Translations under genes and position numbers: made by a program
Notes under the pieces: generated by a model
The model's input: the letters and a program-made list of their open reading frames with translations, nothing else
Databases searched by the model: none
Told to the model about the DNA's origin: nothing
Shown here: positions 9,601 through 17,965 of the stretch, in pieces
Position numbering within the stretch: the stretch's first letter is position 1
Layout of the letters: the number at the start of each line of letters is the position of its first letter
NCBI GenBank assembly: GCA_024235135.1
Contig: JACKMZ010000002.1
Span: 310,001 to 374,000, forward strand
Length of the DNA: 64,000 nt
Direction: 5' to 3'
Source: Gammaproteobacteria bacterium
Lineage (GTDB): Bacteria > Pseudomonadota > Gammaproteobacteria > Competibacterales > Competibacteraceae

Positions 9601-10376
9601 CCCGCCAGCTATACCGGGATGCGCAAGCCATGCTGGAACGGGTGATCGAGGAAAAATGGCTGATCGCGCACGGCGTGATCGGCTTTTTCCCGGCCAATAC
9701 CGTGGGCGATGACGATATCGAAATCTACGCTGACGAGGCGCGTGATCGGGTCTTGATGACCGTGCATCATTTGCGGCAGCAAAACCGCCGTCCGGCGGGC
9801 AAACCGAATCAAAGCCTGGCCGATTGGCTGGCGCCCAAGGACAGTGGCGTGGCGGATTATCTCGGCGCGTTTGCCGTGACAGCCGGGTTGGGCATCGAGG
9901 ATCGTCTGGCCCATTTCGCGCGCGACCATGACGACTACAGCAGCATCCTGTTGAAGGCTCTGGCGGATCGTCTGGCCGAAGCCTTCGCCGAGCGTCTGCA
10001 CGAACGGGTGCGCAAGGAATTCTGGGGATACGCGGCCGACGAACGGCTTAACAACGAAGCCCTGATCGACGAAGCCTATCAGGGCATTCGCCCCGCTCCC
10101 GGCTATCCGGCTTGCCCGGATCATACCGAGAAAGGGTTGCTCTGGGATTTGCTGGAAGTGGAGCGCAAGGCGGCCATCCATCTCACCGAGAGCTACGCCA
10201 TGTTGCCGGCGGCGGCGGTGTCGGGCTGGTATTTCGCGCACCCGAAAGCCCGTTATTTCGGTTTGGGCAAAATCGAACGCGATCAGGTGGAGGATTATGC
10301 CAGGCGCAAGGGCATGAGTCTGGCCGAGGCCGAGCGTTGGCTGGCCCCCAACCTGAATTACGAACCCGAGGATTGA
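6678..10376 (+). CDS. metH: Cobalamin-dependent methionine synthase
   Basis: 1232 residues, close to the 1227 of E. coli MetH. It transfers a methyl group from 5-methyltetrahydrofolate to homocysteine through cobalamin. Domains in order: homocysteine-binding barrel with zinc ligands C247, C310 and C311 (same numbers as E. coli); pterin-binding barrel from about 350; cap and B12-binding domain with DVHDIG, where H760 is the lower axial cobalt ligand; and the C-terminal AdoMet reactivation domain (RVRKEFWGYA and RPAPGYPACPDH). All four modules are intact. A terminator and a long hairpin precede it; the halohydrin dehalogenase-like gene follows after 33 bases and may be co-transcribed. Confidence 0.98.
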   Translation: MNNERIAQLKRILEERIVILDGAMGTMIQGYKLTEGDYRGERFRNWPSDLKGNNDLLVLTQPDVIREIHTAYLKAGADIIETNTFNSTAISMADYRMEELVYELNLSAARLAREAADAVAQATGQPRFVAGVLGPTNRTCSLSPDVNNPGFRNVSFAELVATYSEATRALVEGGADVLLVETIFDTLNAKAALFAIMQYREQNGVDIPIMISGTITDASGRTLSGQVTEAFWNSVRHAEPLSIGLNCALGAAQLRPYVEELSRIADTLVSAHPNAGLPNEFGEYDQGPEEMALIIREFAESGFVNIIGGCCGTTPAHIRAIAEAVRRLPRRDIPEIPRQCRLSGLEPCNIGLDSLFVNVGERTNITGSAKFRRLIKADDYSAALDIARQQVENGAQVIDVNMDEGMLDSEQAMTRFLYLVAAEPDIARVPVMIDSSKWSVIEAALQCVQGKSVVNSISLKEGEEAFIHHAKLVRRYGAAVIVMAFDESGQADTRQRKIEICQRSYRILTEQVGFPAEDIIFDPNIFAVATGIEEHNNYSVDFIEATREIKRTLPHALISGGVSNVSFSFRGNDAVREAMHSVFLYHAIQAGMDMGIVNAGQLAIYEEIPLELRERVEDVILNRRLDATERLLEIAESYKGGGTQTKKEDLAWREWPVAKRLAHALVKGIDEYIESDAEEARQRAERPLHVIEGPLMDGMNVVGDLFGAGKMFLPQVVKSARVMKKAVAHLIPFIEAEKAEGEKSRSNGKIVLATVKGDVHDIGKNIVGVVLQCNNFEVFDLGVMVPAQKILDTAREVGADMIGLSGLITPSLDEMVHVAKEMDRQAFSLPLLIGGATTSQIHTAVKIDPQYEQAVVYVKDASRAVGVAQNLISETSRADYTARIKADYVAKREQHKNRRSREASLTLDEARANKPAIDWPAYAPTRPRFLGGLTLADYPLEELVERIDWTPFFQTWELRGRFPKILDDETVGEHARQLYRDAQAMLERVIEEKWLIAHGVIGFFPANTVGDDDIEIYADEARDRVLMTVHHLRQQNRRPAGKPNQSLADWLAPKDSGVADYLGAFAVTAGLGIEDRLAHFARDHDDYSSILLKALADRLAEAFAERLHERVRKEFWGYAADERLNNEALIDEAYQGIRPAPGYPACPDHTEKGLLWDLLEVERKAAIHLTESYAMLPAAAVSGWYFAHPKARYFGLGKIERDQVEDYARRKGMSLAEAERWLAPNLNYEPED

Positions 10377-10409
10377 CAGCCAATAACCCGTATCCGAGAG
10401 AGGCGTGAC

Positions 10410-11093
10410 ATGACTCAAAGACTGGCAGGAAAACGCGTGTTGCTGACTCAGGTCGACCGCTTCATGGGGCCGGACGTCAATGAACTGTTCGCGGCCGAAG
10501 GAGCAACGATCATCGGCGATTCCGGGGCCTTGGCGAGCACCGAGGAAGCGAATCGCCTGGCGGAAGCGACCGGACCGGTCGATGTGCTGATCGCCAATCT
10601 GGCGGAAAGCAACCGGCCCAGTCCCATTGGCGAGATAAGCGACGAGGACTGGTTTAGCTTGTTCGATGCGCTGGTGCATCCCTTGATGCGGGTGATGCGG
10701 GCCGTGCTGCCGGGTATGATCGAGCGTGGACGGGGTAAGGTCGTGGTATTGGGTAGCGCCGCGCCGTTACGTGGGGCGCCCGGTTACGGAGCCTACTGCA
10801 CCGCGCGGGGCGCGCAATTGTCGCTGGTCCGGGCCGTCGGATTGGAAGTCGCCCGGCACAACGTCCAGGTCAACGCCATCGCCCAGAATTTCGTGGAGAA
10901 TCCAACGTATTATCCGCCGGAGATGTTGGCCGATACCGCCCAAGTCGAACGGATGAAAAAGATGATTCCCGCGCGACGTTTCGCCAAGGGCGTGGAAACG
11001 GCGGAACTGGCTTTGTTTCTCGCGTCGGAAAGCAGCGACTTCATCAGCGGTCAAGTGATTCCCTTGGCGGGAGGATGGGTGACGACGATGTGA
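10410..11093 (+). CDS. Probable halohydrin dehalogenase (SDR-derived)
   Basis: 227 residues with the short-chain dehydrogenase fold but not the dehydrogenase motifs. The nucleotide-binding TGxxxGxG is replaced by T13-x4-F18-x-G20, and the catalytic residues are S116-x12-Y129-x3-R133, with Arg where dehydrogenases have Lys. These two patterns, with exactly this spacing, are the published signatures of halohydrin dehalogenases, which form epoxides from vicinal halohydrins and can open epoxides with nucleophiles; HheC uses S132, Y145 and R149. It lies 33 bases after metH and is followed by a terminator-like hairpin. Substrate and native role are unknown. A catalytically altered SDR is the alternative. 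Confidence 0.72.
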   Translation: MTQRLAGKRVLLTQVDRFMGPDVNELFAAEGATIIGDSGALASTEEANRLAEATGPVDVLIANLAESNRPSPIGEISDEDWFSLFDALVHPLMRVMRAVLPGMIERGRGKVVVLGSAAPLRGAPGYGAYCTARGAQLSLVRAVGLEVARHNVQVNAIAQNFVENPTYYPPEMLADTAQVERMKKMIPARRFAKGVETAELALFLASESSDFISGQVIPLAGGWVTTM

Positions 11094-11117
11094 GCGGGGC
11101 CGACGAAGTGCGCCTAG

Positions 11118-11136
11118 AGCGGCTTGCTAAGCCGCT
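11118..11136 (+). terminator. Hairpin with short T-run after the dehalogenase gene
   Basis: AGCGGCTT-GCT-AAGCCGCT followed by TTC. An 8-bp stem with a 3-base loop, 25 bases after the stop codon. The weak T-run makes it a moderate terminator candidate. A near copy occurs at 41875-41891. Confidence 0.5.
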
Positions 11137-11164
11137 TTCACGCCTGTCGGCCGCTGGCTATAAT
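11137..11164 (+). promoter_or_regulatory. Sigma-70-type promoter for the DUF2934 gene
   Basis: TTCACG at 11137-11142, a 16-base spacer, then a perfect TATAAT at 11159-11164. Transcription would start near 11171, which supports the ATG at 11196 and excludes the in-frame ATG at 11124. Confidence 0.55.
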
Positions 11165-11195
11165 GGGGCTCCACTCTCATTGCGAGCCCCCGCCC

Positions 11196-11444
11196 ATGGC
11201 ACCCAAAGCAACGGAAATCATAGTCTCTAACAGGGTCGTTAGGACTCTCGGACAACGCCGCTCGATGCGGGCCAGTCTGGAACAGCGTGAACGGATGATT
11301 GCCGAAGCCGCTTATTATCTGGCCGAGGCGCGCGGGTTTCAGGGCGGCTCCCCGGTTCAGGACTGGCTGGATGCCGAAGCGACCATCGACCGCCAGTATT
11401 TTCAAATCCCCGCCGCGCTGCGTAATTCGCTGGTTTTCCTGTAA
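11196..11444 (+). CDS. DUF2934 domain protein
   Basis: 82 residues from the ATG at 11196. The middle carries the short DUF2934 motif (ERMIAEAAYYLAEARGFQGG followed by SPVQDWLDAEATI). The family is small, soluble, widespread in proteobacteria and of unknown function. A promoter with a perfect -10 box lies 32 bases upstream, so it is likely expressed as its own unit. Convergent with the nuclease gene that ends at 11466. Confidence 0.75.
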   Translation: MAPKATEIIVSNRVVRTLGQRRSMRASLEQRERMIAEAAYYLAEARGFQGGSPVQDWLDAEATIDRQYFQIPAALRNSLVFL

Positions 11445-11465
11445 AGCCGACGAGTTACGCCAACC

Positions 11466-12263
11466 TTAACGGCACAGATTCTCGCACGGCGTACCGTCGC
11501 CATTGTGATCCAGATAATCCAGACCACAGACCACGAAGTAAAAACGCGCCTCGTCGCAATCGCGTAATTCCTCGCAGCGGGGGCGACGGCGGCACAAACG
11601 CGGGTATGGGCTAGAGGGGTTGGCCGCCCCGGTTGACGCGCCTTGCTGTGGCCGTGGCGTGAGTTCGATGCGCTGAATCTCGTCTTCACCCGCGCAAGCT
11701 TTCTCGCTGTACGACACCGAGCCGTCGGGACGCCGGCAGCGATGGACGACTGTGGTCCGCCATTCCGGCGTTGGCGTCTGACTGTGGCGGAATATCCAGG
11801 GCGGCAGCGGCTCGGTATCGGCCCATAAACCCCGGCGGGCTTGACGCGCCTGCTGTTCGATGGGGAACAGGGACCGGTCCTTGGCGTATTGCCGATAGGA
11901 CCAGGCCAATCCCAAACGCAGCATTTCCGCGCTGATGTCCAGATTGCTCACGTAAACCCGGCCGACGATCCGGCCGTAATGATCGCGGGTTTTTTCCACG
12001 ACGCGCGCCGTCTTATGCAGTGTCAGATGCGCCAAGCTCCGCCGCGCCTGTGGCCCGTAATGCTGCGCTAATTCCGGGGCGTCGATTTCCGCCAGGCGAA
12101 TGCGCAAAACGTCGCCGTCGGGTGTCCGCAAGGCAAGCGTATCGCCGTCGTGCACGGCCATGACGCGGCCCGTGTACACGGTTTCCGCGACGCTTGACGC
12201 AGCAATCGCTAACAATCCCAGGATCAAACAAAGCAGGCGGATAGGTGGGCAGCGGGCGAACAC
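11466..12263 (-). CDS. Secreted thermonuclease-like protein with Excalibur domain
   Basis: 265 residues starting with GTG, preceded by GGAG five bases upstream. Residues 1-26 form a signal peptide ending near SSVAE. Residues 28-150 are a staphylococcal nuclease-like domain (VHDGDTLALR, LRLAEIDAPE-type motif, then HYGRIVGRVYV). A middle Cys-containing segment (HRCRRPDGSVSYSEKAC) resembles DUF4124. The C-terminus is an Excalibur calcium-binding domain with LDHNGDGTPCE and flanking cysteines. Probably an exported, calcium-dependent nuclease acting in the periplasm or outside. It follows the acetyltransferase gene by ten bases, so the two may form an operon. Confidence 0.85.
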   Translation of the reverse strand: MFARCPPIRLLCLILGLLAIAASSVAETVYTGRVMAVHDGDTLALRTPDGDVLRIRLAEIDAPELAQHYGPQARRSLAHLTLHKTARVVEKTRDHYGRIVGRVYVSNLDISAEMLRLGLAWSYRQYAKDRSLFPIEQQARQARRGLWADTEPLPPWIFRHSQTPTPEWRTTVVHRCRRPDGSVSYSEKACAGEDEIQRIELTPRPQQGASTGAANPSSPYPRLCRRRPRCEELRDCDEARFYFVVCGLDYLDHNGDGTPCENLCR

Positions 12264-12273
12264 GGAGACTCCA

Positions 12274-12783
12274 TCAATCAGCCGTGGGCTGAGCCACGCG
12301 ATACAGACGAAAACCGCGCGCCTGATAATTGGCCAATGCGGCGGGATGGTCCAATGAGCAGGTATGGACCCATACGCGGGTGGCGTCCCACGCCCAGGCG
12401 TGTTGCACGGCCGAGGTCAACAGCCAGCCGCCATAGCCGTGGCCGATGAAGGATTCGGTCAGACCGAAATAGATGATTTCCACATCGAAACCGTCCGGGC
12501 GCTTTTGCCGTTGCAATTCGTAATAACCGACGATGGCCCCGTGCTCATAAGCGATATATGTTTTCAGGTTCGGAGCGTAAACGTAGGTTTGCCAGGCGTC
12601 ATCGGACCAGCCGAGTTTGTCGGTCCATTGCCATTGTTCGCCCACCCAGCGATACAGAAAGCGGTTCAAGCGATGTTGCTTGACGAGGCATTCAGCGACC
12701 GTCGGAGTGCCCGGTGCCGGCGGGCTGGGTTCGAGATGGCCGGGATCGCGCATCTCCAGGTAGTAAATCGTGACGGGCTCCAT
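12274..12783 (-). CDS. GNAT-family N-acetyltransferase
   Basis: 169 residues. The acetyl-CoA-binding segment reads GHGYGGWLLTSAVQHAW, and the late motif LDHPAALANYQARGF is typical of GNAT enzymes. Substrate unknown. The ATG at 12783 has GGAAAA before it. The gene ends ten bases before the GTG start of the secreted nuclease and probably shares its transcript. Soluble, with no signal sequence. Confidence 0.8.
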   Translation of the reverse strand: MEPVTIYYLEMRDPGHLEPSPPAPGTPTVAECLVKQHRLNRFLYRWVGEQWQWTDKLGWSDDAWQTYVYAPNLKTYIAYEHGAIVGYYELQRQKRPDGFDVEIIYFGLTESFIGHGYGGWLLTSAVQHAWAWDATRVWVHTCSLDHPAALANYQARGFRLYRVAQPTAD

Positions 12784-12896
12784 CAATATTTTCCGGATTT
12801 TTATTGACCGTTGATTTGGAAATTCAGGCGACCCATGCGGTTAGGCTGCGTGGTACGGGTCCCAAGACTCAATTGTTTTCGTGTGAGGTGGATGCC

Positions 12897-13964
12897 ATGA
12901 GCTTGTTCAAGAAGTTTTGGCGCAGCACCCGTCGCCCGACGCCGAGCAAACAGGAAGCGGCTTTGGGTTGCCTGCTCGGTGCTTGCGTGGGCGACGCGGC
13001 GGGGGCCACCCTGGAATTTCTGGGCCATCAGCCGACGCCTGACGAAGTCGATAAAGCCGTCAGGATGCCGGGCGGCGGCGTGCTGCGGGTTGCGCCCGGA
13101 CAGATTACCGACGACGGCGAACTGACGCTATGTCTGGCGCGCGCATTGAGCGCCTCGCGACAATTCGATAGCGAAGCGATCGCCCGGCAATACGCCGAAT
13201 GGGTGCGTAGCAAACCCTTTGACATCGGGTTCACCACCCGCCGTTCGTTGGGATGTTTTCACGAAGACTACGGCAGTTTTCAGGAAGACGGCTATTTCCG
13301 TTCGGTCTGCGAGCAGCAAGGCTACGCCGCGGCGATGCGCGAATCGGCGGCGAAATACTGCATGGGCTCCAAAGCCAACGGCGCACTCATGCGCATCGCG
13401 CCGCTGGGGGTGTGGGGTTATCGTCGGGACATCGACGAACTGGCGGATTACGCGCGACAGGATTCCAGCCTTTCCCATCCCGAGGAAAGCTGCTGGCAAG
13501 CCTCGGCCTGTTACGTGATCGCCATCGCTAGTCTGATCGACCGGCCGGGCGACCGAAGCCGCGCGTTCGAGAGGGCTGAACAGTGGGCGGAAAGGCAGGC
13601 CAACACGGAAGTCCGTGGCTGGCTAAACAATGCGCGGCAACAGGTCGAGGCGCCCTATGTGCCGCAGATCGGCTTCGTGCGGATCGCCTTTGCGCACGCT
13701 TTCCGGCATCTACTGCTGGGCAGTGATTACGTCTCCGCATTAAAAGAAACCTTGGCCGGTGGGGGCGATACCGACACCAATGCCTGTATCGTCGGTGGAT
13801 TGATCGGCGCGGCCTGCGGGGTCAGTCAAATACCCGACGAGATGTTGCAGCCGGTGTTGAGTTGCGATACCCGGCAAGGTGCGTATGAGCGGCCGGATTT
13901 TCTGAGCGCGGGGCAGTTGCCGGCGTTGGTGGAGGCGTTGCTTGTTCAATCTGGGGCCGAATGA
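12897..13964 (+). CDS. ADP-ribosylglycohydrolase family protein
   Basis: 355 residues. It has the magnesium-site motifs of DraG/ARH enzymes: GACVGDAAGATLEF (D33), ITDDGELTL (T71, D72, D73) and GGDTDTNACIVGG (D291, D293), plus NGALMR. It would remove ADP-ribose from proteins or other targets. ATG at 12897 has AGGTGG five bases upstream; an earlier in-frame ATG at 12804 has no such site. Its 3' end is partly repeated at 18331-18414, just before a phosphatase gene, suggesting that the two genes were adjacent before the island at 13.9-18.4 kb arrived. No DraT-like transferase is in the window. Confidence 0.88.
   Translation: MSLFKKFWRSTRRPTPSKQEAALGCLLGACVGDAAGATLEFLGHQPTPDEVDKAVRMPGGGVLRVAPGQITDDGELTLCLARALSASRQFDSEAIARQYAEWVRSKPFDIGFTTRRSLGCFHEDYGSFQEDGYFRSVCEQQGYAAAMRESAAKYCMGSKANGALMRIAPLGVWGYRRDIDELADYARQDSSLSHPEESCWQASACYVIAIASLIDRPGDRSRAFERAEQWAERQANTEVRGWLNNARQQVEAPYVPQIGFVRIAFAHAFRHLLLGSDYVSALKETLAGGGDTDTNACIVGGLIGAACGVSQIPDEMLQPVLSCDTRQGAYERPDFLSAGQLPALVEALLVQSGAE
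13908..13935 (+). repeat. 28-bp direct repeat, left copy
   Basis: Identical to 18358-18385. It lies in the last codons of the ADP-ribosylglycohydrolase gene (protein AGQLPALVE). The two copies flank the island that carries the AAA ATPase and protease genes. Confidence 0.85.
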
Positions 13965-14418
13965 GCCGGTACTGTTTCAGGGCTTTGGAACCTTGCGTTT
14001 CGAAATGGGCATCAACGGCTATCGCGCCGAGCCGTTCTCGCTGCATGCTTTAACGCTGCCTGGATTTCGTCGTCGGTTTTTTGCGGGCCGTCGTATTGCA
14101 GGCAACCGGCTACGTCGTCGATGTGGGTTGGCTCGAATGGCGTCTTGGGTTTTTCTGGATGGCCTTGTTGTTTCCAAGGTGGTCATTCCTGTTGGTGCGA
14201 CGTGAAGTGGGTTGTGCGTTCCGCTGTCAATTTCTTTCGGCCGGCAAAATCTTGCAGAAATGATTGTTTCAGATTCATGCGTGGACTAGATAAAGGGGTG
14301 ACACTCTTTATTCGAGAAGCCAACGCGGGGGCGCAAAGCGAAAACGTGATTTATCCCAAGATGTTAATGCGATTGATAACGCGCGGGATGAGGGGCGGTA
14401 TGAGTTGGGGATAGAAAA
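13965..14418. other. Gene-poor left part of the island
   Basis: No convincing complete gene. Plus-strand frames are short and mutually overlapping without recognisable motifs. On the minus strand, 14182-14012 reads as 56 residues containing HIDDVAGCLQYDGPQKTDDE, which resembles the tail of a short antitoxin but has no start codon or DNA-binding half. The stretch probably holds decayed genes plus the promoter of the following ATPase gene. Confidence 0.4.
14012..14182 (-). pseudogene. Antitoxin-tail-like remnant
   Basis: Open minus-strand frame of 56 residues, closed upstream by TGA at 14183-14185. It contains FEPTHIDDVAGCLQYDGPQK, then an acidic/basic helix. The Pro-rich stretch followed by a DVAG-type segment is reminiscent of C-terminal tails of small AbrB-type antitoxins; this is pattern recall, not a demonstrated match. 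The N-terminal part is missing. Confidence 0.2.
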
Positions 14419-15414
14419 ATGGCTAGTGCAGATCAATTAAAGGCGCTTCTAAAGTCGCATCTTGAGGGCGATAACGAGCGATTTTTTTCCGTGGCGATGC
14501 AGGTAGCGGCGCACGAAGCAAAGCTAGGCCATGGCCGGCTAGCGGTAGAGTTGCGGGCCTTGATTGACCAAGCTAAGGCGCGTCGGGGGATGCCGCCGCA
14601 AGTTAGCGACAGGGCGATTCCTATCAGCCGCCCTCGCGGCGAACTGGTGGGATTACTCTCAGTAAGCTATCCGAAGGCGCGCCTCGGGGAAATGGTGTTG
14701 GATGACATCCTGTCGAGTCAGCTCAATCGAATCATCAAGGAACAGCGTCAGGCATCGCAAATTCTCGCTCACGGTTTGAATCCGAGAAGAAAATTGTTGC
14801 TGATGGGGCCACCGGGTACCGGAAAGACGATGACCGCATCGGTACTTGCGGGCGAATTAGGTTTGCCGTTGTTCCAAGTGCGTCTTGACGGGTTGATCAC
14901 CAAGTATATGGGTGAGACTGCCGCCAAATTGCGGCAGGTATTTGAGGCAACAGACCGCACGCGGGGCGTGTATTTCTTTGATGAATTTGATGCCATTGGA
15001 TCACAGCGTGGTCTGGTGAATGATGTCGGTGAGGTTCGACGGGTCTTGAATAGCTTCCTGCAGATGATCGAGCAGGATGAGTCCCACAGCCTGATCGTAG
15101 CGGCGACCAATCATCCCGAGATTTTGGATCACGCATTGTTTCGCCGCTTCGACGACGTGTTGCACTACGGGTTGCCGGATGAGCGCCATATAGCCGCGAT
15201 GCTCAAGTCCCGCCTTGGGCGGATGGCGGCCAAAGGCGTTTCATGGACGCGGCTTGCTAGTGGGGCTGTCGGTCTGAGCTACGCTGAAGTGGCGCGCGCG
15301 TCGGACGACGTGCTGAAGGAGGCATTGATTGAGGATCGCAAGGAAATTACAGAAGAGGACATTCTGCAGGCGTTGCAGGAAAGGCTGCGGATCATAGAGC
15401 GACTCAAGTCGTGA
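14419..15414 (+). CDS. ietA: IetA-like AAA ATPase of a protease-ATPase defence or TA pair
   Basis: 331 residues. A helical N-terminal region of about 80 residues is followed by a classic AAA domain: Walker A GPPGTGKT at 130-137, Walker B YFFDEFDAIG with D188 and E189, sensor 1 VAATNHPEILD and arginine-finger region FRRFDDV. It stands directly before a subtilisin-like protease gene with a 31-base gap. An AAA ATPase plus subtilisin-like protease is the ietA-ietS pair, first described as a toxin-antitoxin and plasmid-stability module of Agrobacterium Ti plasmids (ATPase as antitoxin) and later reported among anti-phage systems. The gene is intact although its partner is interrupted. Confidence 0.8.
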   Translation: MASADQLKALLKSHLEGDNERFFSVAMQVAAHEAKLGHGRLAVELRALIDQAKARRGMPPQVSDRAIPISRPRGELVGLLSVSYPKARLGEMVLDDILSSQLNRIIKEQRQASQILAHGLNPRRKLLLMGPPGTGKTMTASVLAGELGLPLFQVRLDGLITKYMGETAAKLRQVFEATDRTRGVYFFDEFDAIGSQRGLVNDVGEVRRVLNSFLQMIEQDESHSLIVAATNHPEILDHALFRRFDDVLHYGLPDERHIAAMLKSRLGRMAAKGVSWTRLASGAVGLSYAEVARASDDVLKEALIEDRKEITEEDILQALQERLRIIERLKS

Positions 15415-15445
15415 TAACGAAAGATTCTGGGAATTGGGACGTCGA

Positions 15446-17950
15446 ATGGCTGAACAGGAACATCAACGCAAACGGCACTTCATCCTGGAGGGTACGGCTG
15501 AGGCGAAGAGATTTCGTTCCCCACACAGGGTTGTTGGCAAGACAGTCGTACCGAACCGAAATCGAAATCAGCATGGTCGTGCATTGTTGCGGCAAATCGA
15601 GGTGTTGCACCCACAAGTGAGCGTAGCTCGCGATGTGCAGGAAGCGGCTGGGCTCGAAGAGGGATTTGGCCTCCAGGTGGAGTTTGAGAGCTTCCCGGAC
15701 ATCGAGCTGGCCTTTGAGTCGCTAGCACGCGAACGCTCTGGCATTGAGCTATTGAACGTTCGGCGTGATGAGAAACGCACGTTTGCAACTGTGTTTATCC
15801 CGGATGGCAAGTTACAAATTTTCGAGAAACTTATCCTGGCATACCTGGATGAATCAAAGGACACTAGGAAAGGCCCACGGAATCGGAAACTGCTCGACAC
15901 AATCTCGGAAATTCGCGCCGCAACGCTCAATGCACTTTGGACCGATGATGCTGCGATGTTTCCCACTTCAGATGATGAGGCGTTCTGGTGGGAGATATGG
16001 CTTCCCGTAAGAGGCGACCGGGAGGCTACCACGGCGCGATTCAAGCAACTTGCACAAGGACTTGAATTTCAGGTTTTCCCCGGCGAACTCCTGTTTCCAG
16101 AGCGTACTGTACTGCTTGCTTACGGATCGGCAGGCAAGATGAAACGCTCAATGCTGACGTTGAACAGCATTGCGGAACTGAGGCGAGCGAAAGAGACAGC
16201 AGAGTTTTTCGACGCATTGCCGCCGGGCGAACAGCCGGCTTGGCTTGACGATTTGCGCCAGCGGATGACCGTGCCGGTAGAAGATGCAAATGTACCGCAC
16301 GTTTGCGTGCTCGATACCGGTGTGAACTATGGCCACCCGCTAATTGCCACCGCGCTGACGGCTGCGGATTCGCATACGGTCGAACCGGGCTGGGGCACTG
16401 ACGATGAGGATGGTCATGGAACCGCCATGGCGGGTTTGGCCTTGGCGGGAAATCTGACTGAATCGCTGGCTTCCAATGACCCAATCCAGGTTGGGCATCG
16501 CCTCGAATCCGTAAAACTGCTGCCCGAAGATGGCGCCAATGGAAGTGACGCGATACACCATGGCTACCTAACCGCTGAAGCGGTTGCGCGACCGGAAATC
16601 TCGGCGCCGCTGCGTCGTCGACTGTTCAGTATGGCCGTAACTGCCCGTGACAACCGTGATCGCGGCCGACCGTCGGCGTGATCAGCCACAATTGATCGGC
16701 TGGCTGCGGATTCAGACGGGTATGGGGAAACGCAACGGCTGTTCGTAGTCTCCGCGGGAAACGTCAGCGATCCGAATGCGTGGGTTGAGTACCCCACGAG
16801 CAACGAAACGGATGGAATCCACGATCCGGGGCAAAGCTGGAATGCACTGACTGTTGGGGCGGCGACCAATCTCGTGCAAATCACGGAGCCGGACGCCGAC
16901 GATTATCAACCAATCGCGCCCGCAGGTGGTCTGAGTCCATTCAGCACGACAACGTTGACTTGGGCGCGTCAGTGGCCCTTCAAACCCGACATCGTCTTCG
17001 AAGGTGGCAATGCAGCGAAAAATGCATTAGGGGCGGTGTGGATGCCGAGTCTAAGTCTTCTCACGGCAAATTCGAGACCCCATGAGCGCCTGTTTACCAC
17101 GGCAAATGCAACCAGTGCGGCATCGGCGTTAGCAGGGCGTATGGCAGCACAGTTGATGGTGGAATATCCGGAACTATGGCCTGAGACTATTCGGGCACTC
17201 ATCGCGCATTCGGCGGAATGGACCGATGCGATGCGTCAGGCGTTCCTTCCGGTCAACGGCCTATCGAGTAAGAAGGACGTCGCTAGCCTTATTCGTCGTT
17301 GCGGCTTCGGAATGCCTGATTTGGAGCGGGCAATGTGGAGTGTCGAGAACTCCCTCACCATGATATGCGAGGAACAACTACATCCTTTCAAACGCGAAGG
17401 TCCAAAAGATCCGACTTTGCGGGACATGAATTTTCACCGTTTACCCTGGCCATTACAGGAGCTTGAGGCACTGGGCGAAACGCAAGTGGAGATGCGGGTG
17501 ACTCTCTCGTATTTCATCGAGCCTAACCCATCCGCACGCGGATTTTCGGCGCGCTATCGGTACCAGTCACATGGTTTGAGATATGACGTGAAACGTCCAC
17601 TTGAATCAATGGCCGACTTCAGTGCACGAATCAATGCCGCAGCGCGCGACGAGGAGGAGCGGACACGAGCCGAAGGCGGCGATCAAGGCTGGATCGTCGG
17701 AATTCAGAACCGGCACAAGGGGTCTCTTCATTCAGACATCTGGCGAGGCAGTGCCGCAGACCTCGCAAGTAGAGGTTTAATCGGAGTCTATCCTGTTTCG
17801 GGTTGGTGGAAAACGCGGCCACAGTTGGAGCGTGTCGACAGCATTGCTCGGTACGCGCTTGTGGTGTCTATTCACGCCCCGAAGGTCGACGTAGAACTCT
17901 ATACTGCTGTGGCAAATCAAATTGCTGCAACGGTCGCTGTTCAAGTCTGA
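15446..17950 (+). pseudogene. ietS: IetS-like subtilisin-family serine protease, interrupted by an in-frame TGA
   Basis: One reading frame of 835 codons with a single internal TGA at codon 412 (16679-16681). Catalytic residues lie on both sides: Asp290 (CVLDTGVNYGHPL) and His324 (EDGHGTAMAG) before it, oxyanion Asn439 (FVVSAGN) and Ser557 (ATSAASALAGR) after it. The context, GRPSA-stop-SATIDRL, is where related proteases have Trp, and TGG to TGA is one base. The first 270 residues form an N-terminal domain; about 220 residues follow the catalytic Ser. ATG at 15446 was preferred over TTG at 15434. As read, the product is truncated before its Ser and inactive, unless the TGA is read through or is a sequencing error. 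Confidence 0.8.
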
Positions 17951-17965
17951 GGCGGTTGCAAAGCT

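Noticed and set aside
13942..14414. Three short plus-strand frames between the glycohydrolase and ATPase genes
   Set aside because: They overlap each other, lack motifs, and one overlaps the end of the glycohydrolase gene. They were not annotated as genes.
16679..16681. TGA in the protease as a selenocysteine codon
   Set aside because: Relatives have Trp rather than Cys at this position, and I see no convincing selenocysteine-insertion hairpin immediately downstream.
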